From positions 1 to 64,000 of the forward strand of contig CAMUYA010000002.1 in assembly GCA_947164865.1 (NCBI GenBank): 64,000 nt of DNA, read 5' to 3'. This document shows, piece by piece, positions 36,700 through 46,436 of this stretch. The stretch comes from an uncultured Lachnospiraceae bacterium (GTDB lineage: Bacteria; Bacillota; Clostridia; Lachnospirales; Lachnospiraceae). The notes under the pieces are model-generated. The model was given only the letters and a program-made list of their open reading frames with translations, was not told the origin of the DNA and searched no databases. Position numbers and translations under genes: made by a program. The first letter of the stretch is position 1. The number at the start of each line of letters is the position of its first letter.

Positions 36700-38370
36700 A
36701 TGAAAAAAAGAAGTTTAGTATTGATAAGTATTCTATTGTTTTCATTGAATACGCTGGGATGCGGAAAAGAAAATGTTACACCCGCTGAGAACGATTCACA
36801 GGAAGAAGAAATATCGCAAGAAAAAACTAACTCTGAAGAAAATTTGCAAATAGATAATGCATCAGAGGAAGAGTTATTTTCAGAGTCCGAGAATGAAAAT
36901 GATGAAAGTTGGAAGGTTCTCATGAAAGAAGCCTTAGTAAAGGCGATGAAAGATTACTGGGAGTATGAGCGCGATAATGTAAATTATGATGGCATAAGCG
37001 AGGAGGAATACTTTAACAAGTCGGTTTTCGGATTGGGATTTATAGATGATGACGATATTCCGGAAGTTTTTGTAGGCCCTTGCGCAGGGGGTGCTCACGG
37101 ATATGGCAGTTGCATACTCTATTTTAAAGAAGGAAAGGTGGAAGAGTATAGTATCGACTGGAGTGATTATATTACATACATTCCCCGTGGTGACATAATC
37201 AAAATATTTCATGGTATGCATATACCATATCAGGAGCATATTGTGGTTTGGTCCACCGGTGAAGAACTGGGTCATGGGGAGTTTAACGACCCCGGTTGGT
37301 ATGATGGAGAGGATCATTCTTATAACGATGAATCGATAGAATACCGTTGGAATGATGAGTTTGTTTCTGAGTCGGAATACAACGCAAAGAAAGAAGCAGT
37401 TTTTGGAGCGGAATCAGAAATTCAGAGTCTTGGATGGGGTGGAAATGATTTTTACAGTTATGCTGAGATTCTTGCTTATCTGAATACGTCGCCGGATGTT
37501 TCTTCGGAAGGATTGAATGAGGATGCAGCTGTAGGATATTTAAATATAATGATAAATGATCCTGACGGATTAAGAAATGAATTCGGTGCGGAATCAAAGT
37601 ATGGTCTTCTTTATATTAACGATGATGATCTTCCGGAGTTGGTTGTCCATAGGACGCAGACTGCCAACCAGTTTATGACAGAGGACTGCACTGTTTACGG
37701 ATTTAAAGAAGGCAAAGTGCAAATCATCCCGGTGAAAAGGATGTCCGGTAACATTTCATTTGATAGGGTATATTACGAAAAAAAAGATTATATCTGCTCA
37801 GGCATCTGTCATGAAGCCATCGATGATTGGTCGGGTGGCGATGAGTATTGTCCGGTTTTTGATCATGAAAATCCTAATTACACAAAATGGGATTATAATT
37901 ATCCGCTGGAATATCAAACGGGAAATCCTGAGGATTATGATACGCAAGTTAATTATACCGAATACCTGAAAGATGGCGTCGTGATCACAGAGGAGGAATA
38001 TAATTCGGGCTTAAATACGATGGACCTGAACAATGCTAAGATTATAGTTGATGAATGTCAGGGTTATTCTGAAGTAATTAATATTTTGTCGGATTATATC
38101 AGCTTGGATAGCATTGAAAAAATGAAGGAATATGAGAATACTTCGGCTTTGAATGAATCGGAAGGAACTATTCTTTATTCAGTTGTTGTTTCCGCGCCTG
38201 ACGGATATGTGAATTTCAGGAAAGGTCCAGGAACAGATTATGATATCATTAAACCTGTCAATAACGGTGAAGTAATGGATGTCATTGAAGAGGACGAAAA
38301 ATGGTATAAAGTAATCTATGATAACCAGACAGGATATGTGGCAAAGTCACAGATGACGAAATATGAATAG
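36700..38370 (+). CDS. Lipoprotein with C-terminal SH3 domain
   Basis: A 556-residue secreted lipoprotein. The signal peptide MKKRSLVLISILLFSLNTLGC has the lipobox L-N-T-L-G-C at its end, followed by an acidic Glu/Ser-rich spacer (about 25-75). Two similar central regions each hold a dipeptide-rich D-D-D-I/L-P-E acidic motif (IDDDDIPEVFVGP; INDDDLPELVVHR), perhaps a duplicated calcium-binding-like fold. The C-terminal bacterial SH3 domain (YVNFRKGPGTDYDIIKPV to GYVAKSQM) likely binds the cell wall. Its stop overlaps the start of the next lipoprotein fragment (ATGAATAG). Function unknown. Confidence 0.82.
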   Translation: MKKRSLVLISILLFSLNTLGCGKENVTPAENDSQEEEISQEKTNSEENLQIDNASEEELFSESENENDESWKVLMKEALVKAMKDYWEYERDNVNYDGISEEEYFNKSVFGLGFIDDDDIPEVFVGPCAGGAHGYGSCILYFKEGKVEEYSIDWSDYITYIPRGDIIKIFHGMHIPYQEHIVVWSTGEELGHGEFNDPGWYDGEDHSYNDESIEYRWNDEFVSESEYNAKKEAVFGAESEIQSLGWGGNDFYSYAEILAYLNTSPDVSSEGLNEDAAVGYLNIMINDPDGLRNEFGAESKYGLLYINDDDLPELVVHRTQTANQFMTEDCTVYGFKEGKVQIIPVKRMSGNISFDRVYYEKKDYICSGICHEAIDDWSGGDEYCPVFDHENPNYTKWDYNYPLEYQTGNPEDYDTQVNYTEYLKDGVVITEEEYNSGLNTMDLNNAKIIVDECQGYSEVINILSDYISLDSIEKMKEYENTSALNESEGTILYSVVVSAPDGYVNFRKGPGTDYDIIKPVNNGEVMDVIEEDEKWYKVIYDNQTGYVAKSQMTKYE

Positions 38371-38545
38371 AAACACGCACTTTACTAAAATAATATCCAT
38401 TCTACTTTCGGCAGCACTTGTGCTGCCCCTGGTTTCTTGCGGTTTTGGCCAAAAGAAAATTTCTGGCGGAGAAAAGCTGCAAAGAATTTCTGACAAAACT
38501 GTATCAGCCGGAGAATGTCAAAGTTTACGAGATATATCATGGTGA
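38363..38545 (+). pseudogene. Truncated lipoprotein gene (5' remnant)
   Basis: This remnant encodes a good lipoprotein signal peptide, MNRNTHFTKIISILLSAAL followed by VLPLVSCG with the lipobox L-V-S-C, and then KKISGGEKLQRISDKT. The frame then runs into the duplicated GNAT DNA at 38524 and stops after 60 residues. The ATG overlaps the stop of the upstream lipoprotein gene, suggesting translational coupling in the ancestor. The rest of the lipoprotein is missing. Confidence 0.8.
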
Positions 38546-38918
38546 CATGTCACCGGCAAAAGAATCATTTGACCGCGTTAAGGCAAGGGCGGAGAGACCG
38601 AACAGAAAATACTACTTCATAAACAAGGATGGGGCAAGAGTCGGGGTCATCAATCTCGGACACAACGATCCCGACGAAAAAGAGATCTCTTTTATCAGTC
38701 CTCTTTTTATTCGTCCGAAGTATCAGAATCAGGGGATCGGATATGTGGCGATCCAAAAAGCTTTTGAAATGTTTCCGGAGGTTAAGATCTGGAAGCTTGA
38801 TACGATCAAGCAGGAAGCAAGAAATTGCCATCTATATGAAAAATGTGGATTTGTCCGAGTCGGAGAAGAGCATGTCGTAAATGACAAAATGACTCTGGTT
38901 GATTATGAATACAGAGTT
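38524..38918 (+). repeat. Direct repeat, copy 2 (GNAT 3' half)
   Basis: This is the second copy of the 395-base segment at 36240-36634, inserted within the lipoprotein remnant. The left junction lies at the shared word TTTACGAGAT. The near identity points to a recent duplication. Confidence 0.92.
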
Positions 38919-38924
38919 GAATAA
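38524..38924 (+). pseudogene. Orphan C-terminal GNAT acetyltransferase fragment
   Basis: The duplicated DNA keeps an open GNAT frame (EIYHGDMSPAKESFDR through ARNCHLYEKCGFVRVGEEHV and end EYRVE) but has no start of its own. Upstream, the same frame runs back only to a TTG at 38418 inside the lipoprotein signal sequence, with no ribosome site. The acetyl-CoA loop is intact, but the N-terminal strand and kinase domain are missing. It is probably not translated. Confidence 0.75.
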
Positions 38925-38961
38925 AATAGAATATCTTTCACAAAGGAGGAGTAAAAACCAT

Positions 38962-39306
38962 ATGCCATTTATTAATTCAAAAGTAAGTGTCAAAATAACA
39001 GAGGAACAAGAAACCGAACTTAAGTCCAGACTGGGGCAGGCAATATCCCTCATACCCGGAAAAAGTGAAAGCTGGCTGATGACGGGCTTTGAGGATAATT
39101 ACCATTTGTATTTCAAGGGAGATAACAGCGAACCCACTGCATTTGTGGAGGTCAGTGTGTACGGAAACCCGGATCCTGATGGGTTCTCCAAGCTGACCGC
39201 CGAGATATCCAAGATATTCGGCGAAGTGCTGGGAATCGCAGCGAACCGTATCTATGTGAAATACTCTGCAACCACGGATTGGGGATGGAATGGAAGTAAC
39301 TTTTAA
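38962..39306 (+). CDS. MIF/tautomerase-superfamily protein
   Basis: The 114-residue protein starts MPFINSKVSVKI, so the mature N-terminus is the proline that acts as general base in this superfamily. The rest matches the phenylpyruvate tautomerase/MIF-like fold (VEVSVYGNPDPDGFSKL, later RIYVKYSATTDWGWNGSNF). It would keto-enol tautomerise small phenylpyruvate-like substrates, as a trimer. GGAGG lies about 10 bases before the ATG at 38962. The gene begins directly after copy 2 of the GNAT repeat. Confidence 0.85.
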   Translation: MPFINSKVSVKITEEQETELKSRLGQAISLIPGKSESWLMTGFEDNYHLYFKGDNSEPTAFVEVSVYGNPDPDGFSKLTAEISKIFGEVLGIAANRIYVKYSATTDWGWNGSNF

Positions 39307-39317
39307 GCGGTATAAAT

Positions 39318-40112
39318 ATGGTGATAACAGATAGCCGTATAGATGACGGCAAGGCATTTGACTGGGGAAGAACCTCAGAGGAATACGCAAAATACAGGGA
39401 TATTTATCCGGAAGAATTCTATAAAAAGATTATAGACCGAGGTCTATGTAAGGATGGACAGAATGTCCTTGATCTCGGAACAGGCACGGGAGTGCTGCCG
39501 CGTAATATGTACCGATATGGTGCAAATTGGACAGGGACGGATATCTCTCCGGAGCAGATAGAGCAGGCAAAACACCTGTCGGATGAAGCAGGCATGAAGA
39601 TTTCTTTTTATGCTGTACCTACAGAAGCAATCGATTTTCCGGCAGGCAGTTTTGATGTGATCACAGCCTGTCAGTGTTTCTGGTATTTTGATCATGAAAA
39701 GGTCATGCCTAAATTGGCAGAACTATTGAAACCAAACGGAAGGCTTCTGATCCTTTATATGGCATGGCTTCCGTATGAGGACAAGATTGCGGGTGCAAGT
39801 GAAGATCTGGTTCTAAAGTATAGTCCTAAGTGGTCGGGAGCCGGAGAAACAAAGCATCCTATTCATATCCCTGATGTGACGTATGATTATTTTGAACTTG
39901 AAGATCATGAAGAATATGACCTTAGGGTACCCTTCACTAAAGAAACCTGGCACGGGAGAATGAAGGCATGCCGCGGAGTCGGTGCATCCCTGACCGGGGA
40001 AGAGCTCGCAAAATGGGATGATGAGCACAGAAAACTCCTTGATAAGATCGCACCCGAAAAGTTTGAGATCCTTCATTATGCAGCTCTTGCCCTACTGAAG
40101 AAAAAGAAATAA
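39318..40112 (+). CDS. Class I SAM-dependent methyltransferase
   Basis: The 264-residue methyltransferase has SAM motif I LDLGTGTGVLPRNMY, an acidic residue after strand 2 (GTDISPEQIEQA) and motif post-I in DVITACQCFWYFDHE. The opening FDWGRTSEEYAKYRDIYP is typical of small-molecule methyltransferases of the UbiE/Methyltransf_11 group. It begins 11 bases after the MIF gene, so they may be co-transcribed. The substrate is unknown. Confidence 0.88.
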   Translation: MVITDSRIDDGKAFDWGRTSEEYAKYRDIYPEEFYKKIIDRGLCKDGQNVLDLGTGTGVLPRNMYRYGANWTGTDISPEQIEQAKHLSDEAGMKISFYAVPTEAIDFPAGSFDVITACQCFWYFDHEKVMPKLAELLKPNGRLLILYMAWLPYEDKIAGASEDLVLKYSPKWSGAGETKHPIHIPDVTYDYFELEDHEEYDLRVPFTKETWHGRMKACRGVGASLTGEELAKWDDEHRKLLDKIAPEKFEILHYAALALLKKKK

Positions 40113-40228
40113 TCGCCAACAGTATCTTTTTCCGCTAAACCGTTCGTGCTAAGAAATAAAAGTAGACTATGATCGGTGGAAGTTGTTATAACTTCTTATA
40201 TGAATGTAAGAGAAAGGATTAAGGATAG

Positions 40229-40705
40229 ATGTTCAGAGAAATGAGGCGCTTTAAGCAGCAGATTTCAAACGAGGAATGTATAGAGATCCTGAAGAATGAA
40301 CTCAGGGGCGTGTTATCTGTTCTTGGAGATGACGGATATCCATATGGTGTCCCGTTGGATCATTGGTATTCGGAGAGTGACAGGAAGCTTTACTTTCATT
40401 GTGCGAAGGAAGGCCATAAGCTTGATGCGATATCAAAGTGTGATAAGGTAAGCTACTGTGTGATGGACAGGGGCTATCGAAAAGAAGGCGAGTGGGCTCT
40501 TAATATCCGTAGCGTAATAGCGTTCGGACGGATTCGCGAAGTTACAGATGTTGAAAAGAAAAAGGAGATCTGCTCTTGTCTATGCCGAAAGTTTACCGAT
40601 GATGAAGCATATCTTGAAAGGGAAATGAGAAATGCCTTTCCACGTGTATGCTGTCTGGAACTGGATATAGAGCATATAACCGGGAAACTTGTAAATGAAG
40701 CATAG
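40229..40705 (+). CDS. Pyridoxamine 5'-phosphate oxidase-like flavoprotein (NimA-type)
   Basis: The 158-residue protein shows the split-barrel fold of the PNPOx/NimA group. MRRFKQQISNEECIEIL leads into the strand GVLSVLGDDGYPYGVPLDHWY and the FMN-contacting FHCAKEGHKLDAISKCDKVSY. Members bind FMN or F420 and some reduce nitroimidazoles. A terminator follows at 40731. The gene stands alone, with a 116-base gap upstream. Confidence 0.86.
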   Translation: MFREMRRFKQQISNEECIEILKNELRGVLSVLGDDGYPYGVPLDHWYSESDRKLYFHCAKEGHKLDAISKCDKVSYCVMDRGYRKEGEWALNIRSVIAFGRIREVTDVEKKKEICSCLCRKFTDDEAYLEREMRNAFPRVCCLELDIEHITGKLVNEA

Positions 40706-40730
40706 GAAGATTATCTACCGGTTTAATAGA

Positions 40731-40765
40731 AGAACCCTCCATATTTGGGGGGTTCTATTCTTTTT
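40731..40765 (+). terminator. Terminator after the PNPOx-like gene
   Basis: AGAACCCTCC and GGGGGGTTCT pair over 10 bp (one U-G pair) around ATATTT, followed by ATTCTTTTT: a typical intrinsic terminator. Confidence 0.87.
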
Positions 40766-40792
40766 GTAGTAGTAACAAATTTGGAAGGCTCA

Positions 40793-41605
40793 TTATTTTG
40801 CCTGAGGTTTTTTTGTGAGATATAACACGTAAGTATCGTTAAATACGATCTTGTTGCCCGCATCCAATACTGCATTTCTGAGGCCTTCAAAAAATACCTT
40901 TCTGATATCTTCGGGAATTACGATATGATCGCAATGGGTTCCGCTGAAAGCTACATATTCGTCTGCGGTAAACTCTCGCCTGCCCTTAAATTCGTATCTT
41001 TCCACATCAGAATACCCATACTCGGAAGCGGCGGTATAACGAAAGCCTCCCTGGCGATAGGGGATGGCAGGTTTGTAATACTTGTCATACAATGCCTGTA
41101 TCTTATCATAAAGCAGTTCGTCATTTGACCGGTACTCCGACTGAGTGAGCATCATGGCAAGGGTTCCGCCGGGCTTAAGAAGCTCGAAGGTCTTGTTAAA
41201 TGCGATTTCCTCGGGGATCCATTGTATTGTGGCCGCCGAATATATCATATCAAATCTGAGATCTCCGAAATCGTGGGTGATAAAGTCATCGTTTACGATG
41301 TTGAAATTCGGAAACTTATCATATTTCTCCTTCATCTTCCGGTAAAGATGCTCGCCCAGTTCTATGGCATGATATTCACAGCCGGTCCTAAGAACAGGCT
41401 CAGTTGCCTGCCCGGTACCGGGACCAAGTTCCAATACTCTTTTACTTTTCCCTATCTCTGCTTTACTATTTAAAAACGCAAAAAGCTCTTCACTGTATCT
41501 CGGACGGTATTTGTCAAACTGATCAGGGATAGTGTCAAAGATCAGTCTTAGTTCATCAGTGCCGGCCTCTTTTGTGCGAATGAAATCTTTTTCCGAACGG
41601 ATCAT
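40793..41605 (-). CDS. Class I SAM-dependent methyltransferase
   Basis: The 270-residue protein has IPDQFDKYRPRYSEELF, motif I LELGPGTGQATEPVL, the acid in YHAIELGEHL and motif IV MIYSAATIQWIPEE. It is related in type to, but clearly different from, the methyltransferase at 39318. The AAGGAG is 13 bases from the ATG, a long spacing. The gene is on the minus strand downstream of the chemotaxis receptor but separated from it by a strong hairpin. The substrate is unknown. Confidence 0.87.
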   Translation of the reverse strand: MIRSEKDFIRTKEAGTDELRLIFDTIPDQFDKYRPRYSEELFAFLNSKAEIGKSKRVLELGPGTGQATEPVLRTGCEYHAIELGEHLYRKMKEKYDKFPNFNIVNDDFITHDFGDLRFDMIYSAATIQWIPEEIAFNKTFELLKPGGTLAMMLTQSEYRSNDELLYDKIQALYDKYYKPAIPYRQGGFRYTAASEYGYSDVERYEFKGRREFTADEYVAFSGTHCDHIVIPEDIRKVFFEGLRNAVLDAGNKIVFNDTYVLYLTKKPQAK

Positions 41606-41644
41606 ATCTGCAGTTTTGCTCCTTTCCTATCCTATTACAACTGA

Positions 41645-41670
41645 ACGACCCTCCATACTTGGAGGGTCGT
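41645..41670 (-). terminator. Hairpin between receptor and methyltransferase genes
   Basis: ACGACCCTCC and GGAGGGTCGT form a perfect 10-bp stem with loop ATACTT, but no U-tract follows on either strand. It resembles the terminator at 40731 (shared core CCCTCCATAnTTGG). It probably ends the chemotaxis receptor transcript. Confidence 0.6.
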
Positions 41671-41706
41671 ATTTGTGATCAGTTGATATGCTTTTCACGA
41701 TCATGA

Positions 41707-43764
41707 TCATTCGAGTTTAAACTTGTTTACTATATCGATAAGGTTGTAGGCAGTCTTCTGCTGCTCCTGAGCCATATTTGCAACACTTTCCACCGCACCT
41801 GAAACATTATTAACGGAATCAGTGATCTCAGCGGATTTACTTGAAGTATCCTGTGTTGATTCGGCTATGCTCGCAACCGCCTCATTTACTTCATTCATGG
41901 AGTTTCTGATCATCTCAGTCATCTCTTCGATCTGGGCGGCAAGCTTGCCAAAGAGCGCTGCATCTTCTCCGTACTGGTGACCGACATCAACAAAGTTGTC
42001 ATAGTCGGGGGTAACCGTTTCGGTTACGAAGGTGAGCAGCTTATTTGAGCCCTCCGCCATATCCATAAATGCATTCTGGATCTCGTTGGTCGTTCCTTTG
42101 ATCTTTTCTACAGCACTTGCCGTCTCTGATGCCAGTTTATTGATCTCGGTAGCAACAACCGCAAATCCTCTTCCTGCTTCGCCTGCCCTGGCTGCTTCTA
42201 TGGAGGCGTTAAGCGACAGAAGATTTATCTGCTCTGCAATCTCTGAAATTGTGGAAGCAAGTGTATCTATCTCATTAACAACCGCTGCTTTCTCATTTGC
42301 CCTCTGGAGATCTTCTCTCCTGAGTTCCGCAATGGCGATAGCTTCATCATGAGCCTTACTGCTCTTTTCCTGGATTTCCTTAGCGCGTTTGGTGATACGG
42401 TCGACTTCCTTCTTAGTGGTAACAGTTTCTTCCGCAAGACCTCTGACGGATTCGTTCACATCCGTTACGGATGCACTTACTTCTTCAGTAGCTGCGCCTG
42501 TCATCATCATGGCATCGTTAACGACTTCCATGTTTGAGCGGATCTTTTCAAACTCTGCGTTGAGTTCCTCGGACATAGCCCCGAGAGTTGTTGACACCTC
42601 ATTAACATCATATGATTCCTTGGCAATGCCCTGTATAATGGTTTTGTTTGCGGAATACATATCGTTAAGTGCTGTACTTACCCTGCCGACCTCATCCTTA
42701 GATCTGACATTGAGCTGAGGAATCGTGAAATCTCCGGAGGCAAGCTCTCCCGCAAATACTGATACTTTGGCAAGCTGTTTTGTGATAGCGCTGACGATAA
42801 AGAATATAACCAGTGCGCCGACTATAAGTGCCACAACAAGGATGATGATCATTATATTGAACATTTTGTTGACGTTTTCCAGGAGTTCCTTATCATCGAT
42901 CTGAAGCATAAGCTTCCAGTCGACCTCCGGGAGTGTGGAGTAAAATACATCATATTTAACGCCGCCGTCTGTATATGAACTCTCACCATTATTGTTTGCA
43001 AGCACTGTATTTCCCAGCGCAGCCAATGATGCATTGGGGTCTTCAAGAATGTTATCACCGTTTTCCGATTTTGATGTGTCCTTGTGATAGAGATACACAC
43101 CGCTCGAGGTTGTGAGCATAGCCGAACCGGTATTTCCCATGGTGATATTTCCTACAGTCTCTTCTATAGTTCCGAGCTGTATATCAACCGTAACGCAGCC
43201 TATATAGACCTTGTTTTCATCAAAAATGGGTGCGGAGCATGTGGCCATGACCGTAGCGGATACCGGATCGTAATAAGGATCGGTGATCTGAGCTTCACCA
43301 AATCCAAGCTTTGTCGCATTAATATAGTATTCCTCCCCAAAATAATCATAGTCTTCGTTGCTGTAATCCATGGTAAGAACGATTTCATTGCCGTCCCTGT
43401 AGTAATAAGGACCAAAATACTTTAGGGACGGATCAAACTTGTATGGTTCAAACCATAGTCCTGAGCCGGATATCATATCATTACTCTCTATGATGCGTGT
43501 AAGCATCAGTTCGTAAGTACTCTGATCGGCCGCAGTATAAGTTGACGATACGGCACTGGCAATATCAAGCGCAGTATAGCGGACGACATCAAGAGCTCCG
43601 TCCATTTCGTTAATAACCGATTCGAGTTTCCCGTCAGCAACGTCCTTAGCCTGTTCCGTAATGATCTTTCTGCTTTGCTGCAGGCTGAATAGAGCCATAA
43701 ACATTAAAACCAGCGCAAACAGAGGCAAAAGTGTAACCAACATTTTTGTCTTTATGCTTCTCAA
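41707..43764 (-). CDS. Methyl-accepting chemotaxis protein with dCache sensor
   Basis: The 685-residue receptor has a membrane helix (about 8-28), an extracellular dCache-like sensor (about 35-280; with the W-F-E-P-Y and Y-Y-D-P-V landmarks), a second helix (about 285-310), HAMP and a long cytoplasmic signalling coil. The coil has the hairpin tip [20 protein letters not shown]. It would bind a small ligand (dCache often amino acids) and control CheA. The start is TTG at 43764, supported by AGGAGG 8 bases upstream. No che or flagellar genes lie in the window. Confidence 0.92.
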   Translation of the reverse strand: MRSIKTKMLVTLLPLFALVLMFMALFSLQQSRKIITEQAKDVADGKLESVINEMDGALDVVRYTALDIASAVSSTYTAADQSTYELMLTRIIESNDMISGSGLWFEPYKFDPSLKYFGPYYYRDGNEIVLTMDYSNEDYDYFGEEYYINATKLGFGEAQITDPYYDPVSATVMATCSAPIFDENKVYIGCVTVDIQLGTIEETVGNITMGNTGSAMLTTSSGVYLYHKDTSKSENGDNILEDPNASLAALGNTVLANNNGESSYTDGGVKYDVFYSTLPEVDWKLMLQIDDKELLENVNKMFNIMIIILVVALIVGALVIFFIVSAITKQLAKVSVFAGELASGDFTIPQLNVRSKDEVGRVSTALNDMYSANKTIIQGIAKESYDVNEVSTTLGAMSEELNAEFEKIRSNMEVVNDAMMMTGAATEEVSASVTDVNESVRGLAEETVTTKKEVDRITKRAKEIQEKSSKAHDEAIAIAELRREDLQRANEKAAVVNEIDTLASTISEIAEQINLLSLNASIEAARAGEAGRGFAVVATEINKLASETASAVEKIKGTTNEIQNAFMDMAEGSNKLLTFVTETVTPDYDNFVDVGHQYGEDAALFGKLAAQIEEMTEMIRNSMNEVNEAVASIAESTQDTSSKSAEITDSVNNVSGAVESVANMAQEQQKTAYNLIDIVNKFKLE

Positions 43765-43997
43765 ATATGTGCCCTCCTATTAAACAATAACCACGAGTTG
43801 TATTATGTATTATACTTTAGGGGAGGGTGAATTGTCTATATAATTATCCATATTTACATAGTTATTTTTTGACAAAAGGACGTGCGCAGATAATTATATA
43901 GAATTTTCTGACGATTTACCATCTCACCGTTTTTGTTTTACTTTTCTTTATCGGTTTTTTAAGCTATAATATTGCTACTTTAGAAAGGAGGGTGGCT

Positions 43998-45128
43998 ATG
44001 CCGAATTTATCTATTGTTATACGGCCCGAAGTAAGCAATATTATAATCCTGGTATTCCTCATAATCTATTCATCCTACTGTCAACGGAAGCAGGGAAAAA
44101 GAAGCCTTACTTTTAACACTTTCGCATTTTGCTCTATCGGCCACAATCTTTTTGCCATTATTACCGAATATACCGTCAATTCCGAAACTGTCAACCCGAT
44201 AGTCAACGACGCCTGTCACATCATTTTTTTTGTTTTCTCGGTCGGTTTTACCTACACATTTTTCAGATATATCATGCTAAACATCCTGCCCAGGAGAAAA
44301 GCGCGGCCGATCCTTATAATATCGGGAGTCCTATTCGTACTTTGTGTAGTATCGATGTTCATCTTTCACATTTCTTACCTGCAGGGTAACGGTACTAAAT
44401 ACAGCGCGGGCACAGGTCCTACTATCTGCTTTGCTACCGGACTTATCATGTTTTTAATTTCGGATATAGTGATCATCATCAACCGAAAGAAGCTTGATGC
44501 CAATGTCCTGGTGACGCTTCTTCCGTTGTCGATAATATGTATTATTCTTCTGATCGTTCAGATTCTGGTGCCGGAATTCTTGATCACGGGAAGCGTTTTA
44601 ACCATCGGCAGCCTTGGTGTTTTTTTCGCGATCGAAAACCCTGTCGTAAAATTCGAAAACAGGGCAATGATCGATTTCAGTACAGGTGTGAAAAACAGAA
44701 ACTGTTATGAGAGGGATCTAGAAAAATTCTCTGAAAAGAATAACACCGGTGAGATCTCGGCTATCATTTGTGACATTAACAATCTGAAGGAGACCAACGA
44801 TAATTTCGGTCACCTTGAGGGCGATGTCCTGATATGGCTCACAAGCAAAGAAATCCGGCGATTGGCTACTCACGCTATGGGAATTTACCGGTTTGGCGGA
44901 GACGAATTTATCCTACTATATAAAGATTGCAAAAAAGAGAATTTTGAATCCGATGCTTCGGCACTTCAGGAATGTCTTAGATCATATAACGACCGCAGGC
45001 TACACAATCCGCTTTCCGTGGCTGTCGGATCTGCCTGGGTCAATCCGGATGAATCGATCCGCGAAGTGGTGATGCGTGCCGACATGAATATGTATCAGAT
45101 CAAAAAAGAAATGAAGGGACAGGCCTGA
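43998..45128 (+). CDS. Membrane diguanylate cyclase (GGDEF)
   Basis: The 376-residue protein has about six membrane helices in the first 215 residues, a histidine-kinase-like 7TM/MASE-type sensor. A GGDEF domain (about 225-370) follows, with an intact active site RFGGDEFILLYKD. It would make cyclic di-GMP in response to a membrane signal. AGGAGG (43986-43991) abuts a GTG but lies 6 bases before the ATG at 43998, so I took the ATG. No inhibitory RxxD site is evident. Confidence 0.9.
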   Translation: MPNLSIVIRPEVSNIIILVFLIIYSSYCQRKQGKRSLTFNTFAFCSIGHNLFAIITEYTVNSETVNPIVNDACHIIFFVFSVGFTYTFFRYIMLNILPRRKARPILIISGVLFVLCVVSMFIFHISYLQGNGTKYSAGTGPTICFATGLIMFLISDIVIIINRKKLDANVLVTLLPLSIICIILLIVQILVPEFLITGSVLTIGSLGVFFAIENPVVKFENRAMIDFSTGVKNRNCYERDLEKFSEKNNTGEISAIICDINNLKETNDNFGHLEGDVLIWLTSKEIRRLATHAMGIYRFGGDEFILLYKDCKKENFESDASALQECLRSYNDRRLHNPLSVAVGSAWVNPDESIREVVMRADMNMYQIKKEMKGQA

Positions 45129-45144
45129 TGCCGGTCCCTTTTAT
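45114..45144 (+). terminator. Terminator between convergent GGDEF and SDR genes
   Basis: AAGGGAC and GTCCCTT, extended by GGC/GCC closer to the loop, are followed by TTTTATT. The stem includes the final codons and stop of the GGDEF gene. Confidence 0.75.
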
Positions 45145-45146
45145 TA

Positions 45147-45905
45147 TCAGTCCAATGATCCGAGATATTTAGGAACTTCAGACTCCGCATATTTTACCGC
45201 TTCCTCCAGACTCATGCCATGGAAAAGGCCTGCCGCAAAATCACGGCCCGATTTTTTATCGTCCACAAACGCTCCTACCACCACTCCGGGCAATGAACTC
45301 TCGGGAGCATTGGGAGCATTTGGTCCGCCAAGATCGGTCCTGCACCAGCCGGGATCAGTGATATTGATCATAACATCAGTCCCGTCATAAACGTTTGCAA
45401 GATCCATGGTGACTTTGTCAAGAGCTGCTTTACTTGCCGAATATCCGGCCTGTTCCGGCTCCCGTCTTATTCCGCTCGTAGTATTGATGATCCTGCCAAA
45501 TCCCTTTTCAGCCATCTTGGGTAGAAAGTGATAGCATATCATCATCGGTGCGATAGTGTTTATCAAAAAGCTCTGCTCATAATCCGACACAGGAGTCTTT
45601 AAGTAATCTGTTCTGTACGCAACCTGCACTCCGGCATTGTTAAACACGATATCAACCGGAGTCCCTTTCTTGTCGATCTCGTCCAGCATCTGCTTTACTT
45701 CATCAGGTTTTGACAGTTCCGCGCCTACCGCGTATGCTTCGACTCCGAGAGCGGTTACCTCTTTTAATGTAGCCTCACAGTTTTCAGCTTTTCTGCCCTG
45801 TAATATAAGATTGCATCCCTTCTTTGCCATGAAAAGCGCAACCCCTTTGCCGATTCCTCTGGATGCACCTGTGATCAGTGCCCAGCGTCCTTTTACATCT
45901 ACCAT
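45147..45905 (-). CDS. Short-chain dehydrogenase/reductase
   Basis: The 252-residue SDR has the cofactor motif TGASRGIGKG, N-N-A-G (VFNNAGVQ), and the catalytic Ser/Tyr/Lys in TTSGIRREPEQAGYSASKAAL. It would be NAD(P)-linked, with an unknown alcohol or ketone substrate. GGAGG precedes the ATG. It converges with the GGDEF gene. Confidence 0.92.
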   Translation of the reverse strand: MVDVKGRWALITGASRGIGKGVALFMAKKGCNLILQGRKAENCEATLKEVTALGVEAYAVGAELSKPDEVKQMLDEIDKKGTPVDIVFNNAGVQVAYRTDYLKTPVSDYEQSFLINTIAPMMICYHFLPKMAEKGFGRIINTTSGIRREPEQAGYSASKAALDKVTMDLANVYDGTDVMINITDPGWCRTDLGGPNAPNAPESSLPGVVVGAFVDDKKSGRDFAAGLFHGMSLEEAVKYAESEVPKYLGSLD

Positions 45906-46102
45906 TTTATCCTCCGTTCCGTTTATAAATCTGTGTTTGCAGGTTAGCTTGATTGTACCTTTTTGTTATTCCGTTTTCTTCTTATTTTTTGACCGGTTAA
46001 TGATCGTTTTTTGAAATATAGATATCCTGTGGGTTACCATACAACACCTCTGAAAGTGTTTCCAAGAGTTATGATAAAATTTGAAGTATTATGTTTAACT
46101 AC

Positions 46103-46125
46103 ACTTTCCTAGTGGGAAAGTTTTT
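46103..46125 (+). terminator. Hairpin with T-run before the gene relic
   Basis: ACTTTCC and GGAAAGT form a 7-bp stem with a short loop, followed by TTTTT. On the plus strand there is no obvious gene upstream, so it may be a leader attenuator or a remnant of a lost gene. Confidence 0.55.
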
Positions 46126-46196
46126 GCTGTAATGCTAATATAGGACGTGTATTATATTCTATATACGTCTCTTTTAAAAATGAAGCCATAACGTGA

Positions 46197-46436
46197 GCTT
46201 CTGCCGAAAGTTCACTCATAAACAGGAATCCAACAAATGAGATCTACAACAGGATCAAATTCTGGCATGGCAACAGTGATTATAAGCCTACAATGTATGA
46301 CGAACTGGGGCGTGGGGCAGTCGCCGCTATAGACTCACTTTTTTCTCTTGAAATATCCCGGAATCTGCCCGAAAATGTAAATAAGATGATAATGATCGCT
46401 CGGAAGTGCTGGAAAGAAACTAAACACGAGGATTAA
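46197..46436 (+). pseudogene. Orphan C-terminal protein fragment
   Basis: After a stop at 46194-46196 an open frame of 79 codons runs to TAA at 46434-46436: ASAESSLINRNPTNEIYNRI, then WHGNSDYKPTMYDELGRGAV, SLEISRNLP and end ARKCWKETKHED. It has protein-like composition but no plausible start codon or ribosome site; the first ATG is 32 codons in. It looks like the tail of a gene whose front was deleted. I do not recognise the family. The next gene starts 8 bases later, and its ribosome site is the last codons of this frame. Confidence 0.5.

Noticed and set aside
38418..38523. Reading the GNAT fragment as a full 168-residue gene starting at TTG 38418
   Set aside because: The TTG lies inside the lipoprotein signal sequence in another frame and has no ribosome site. 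The first 35 residues do not look like a GNAT N-terminus, and the 395-bp duplication explains the rest.
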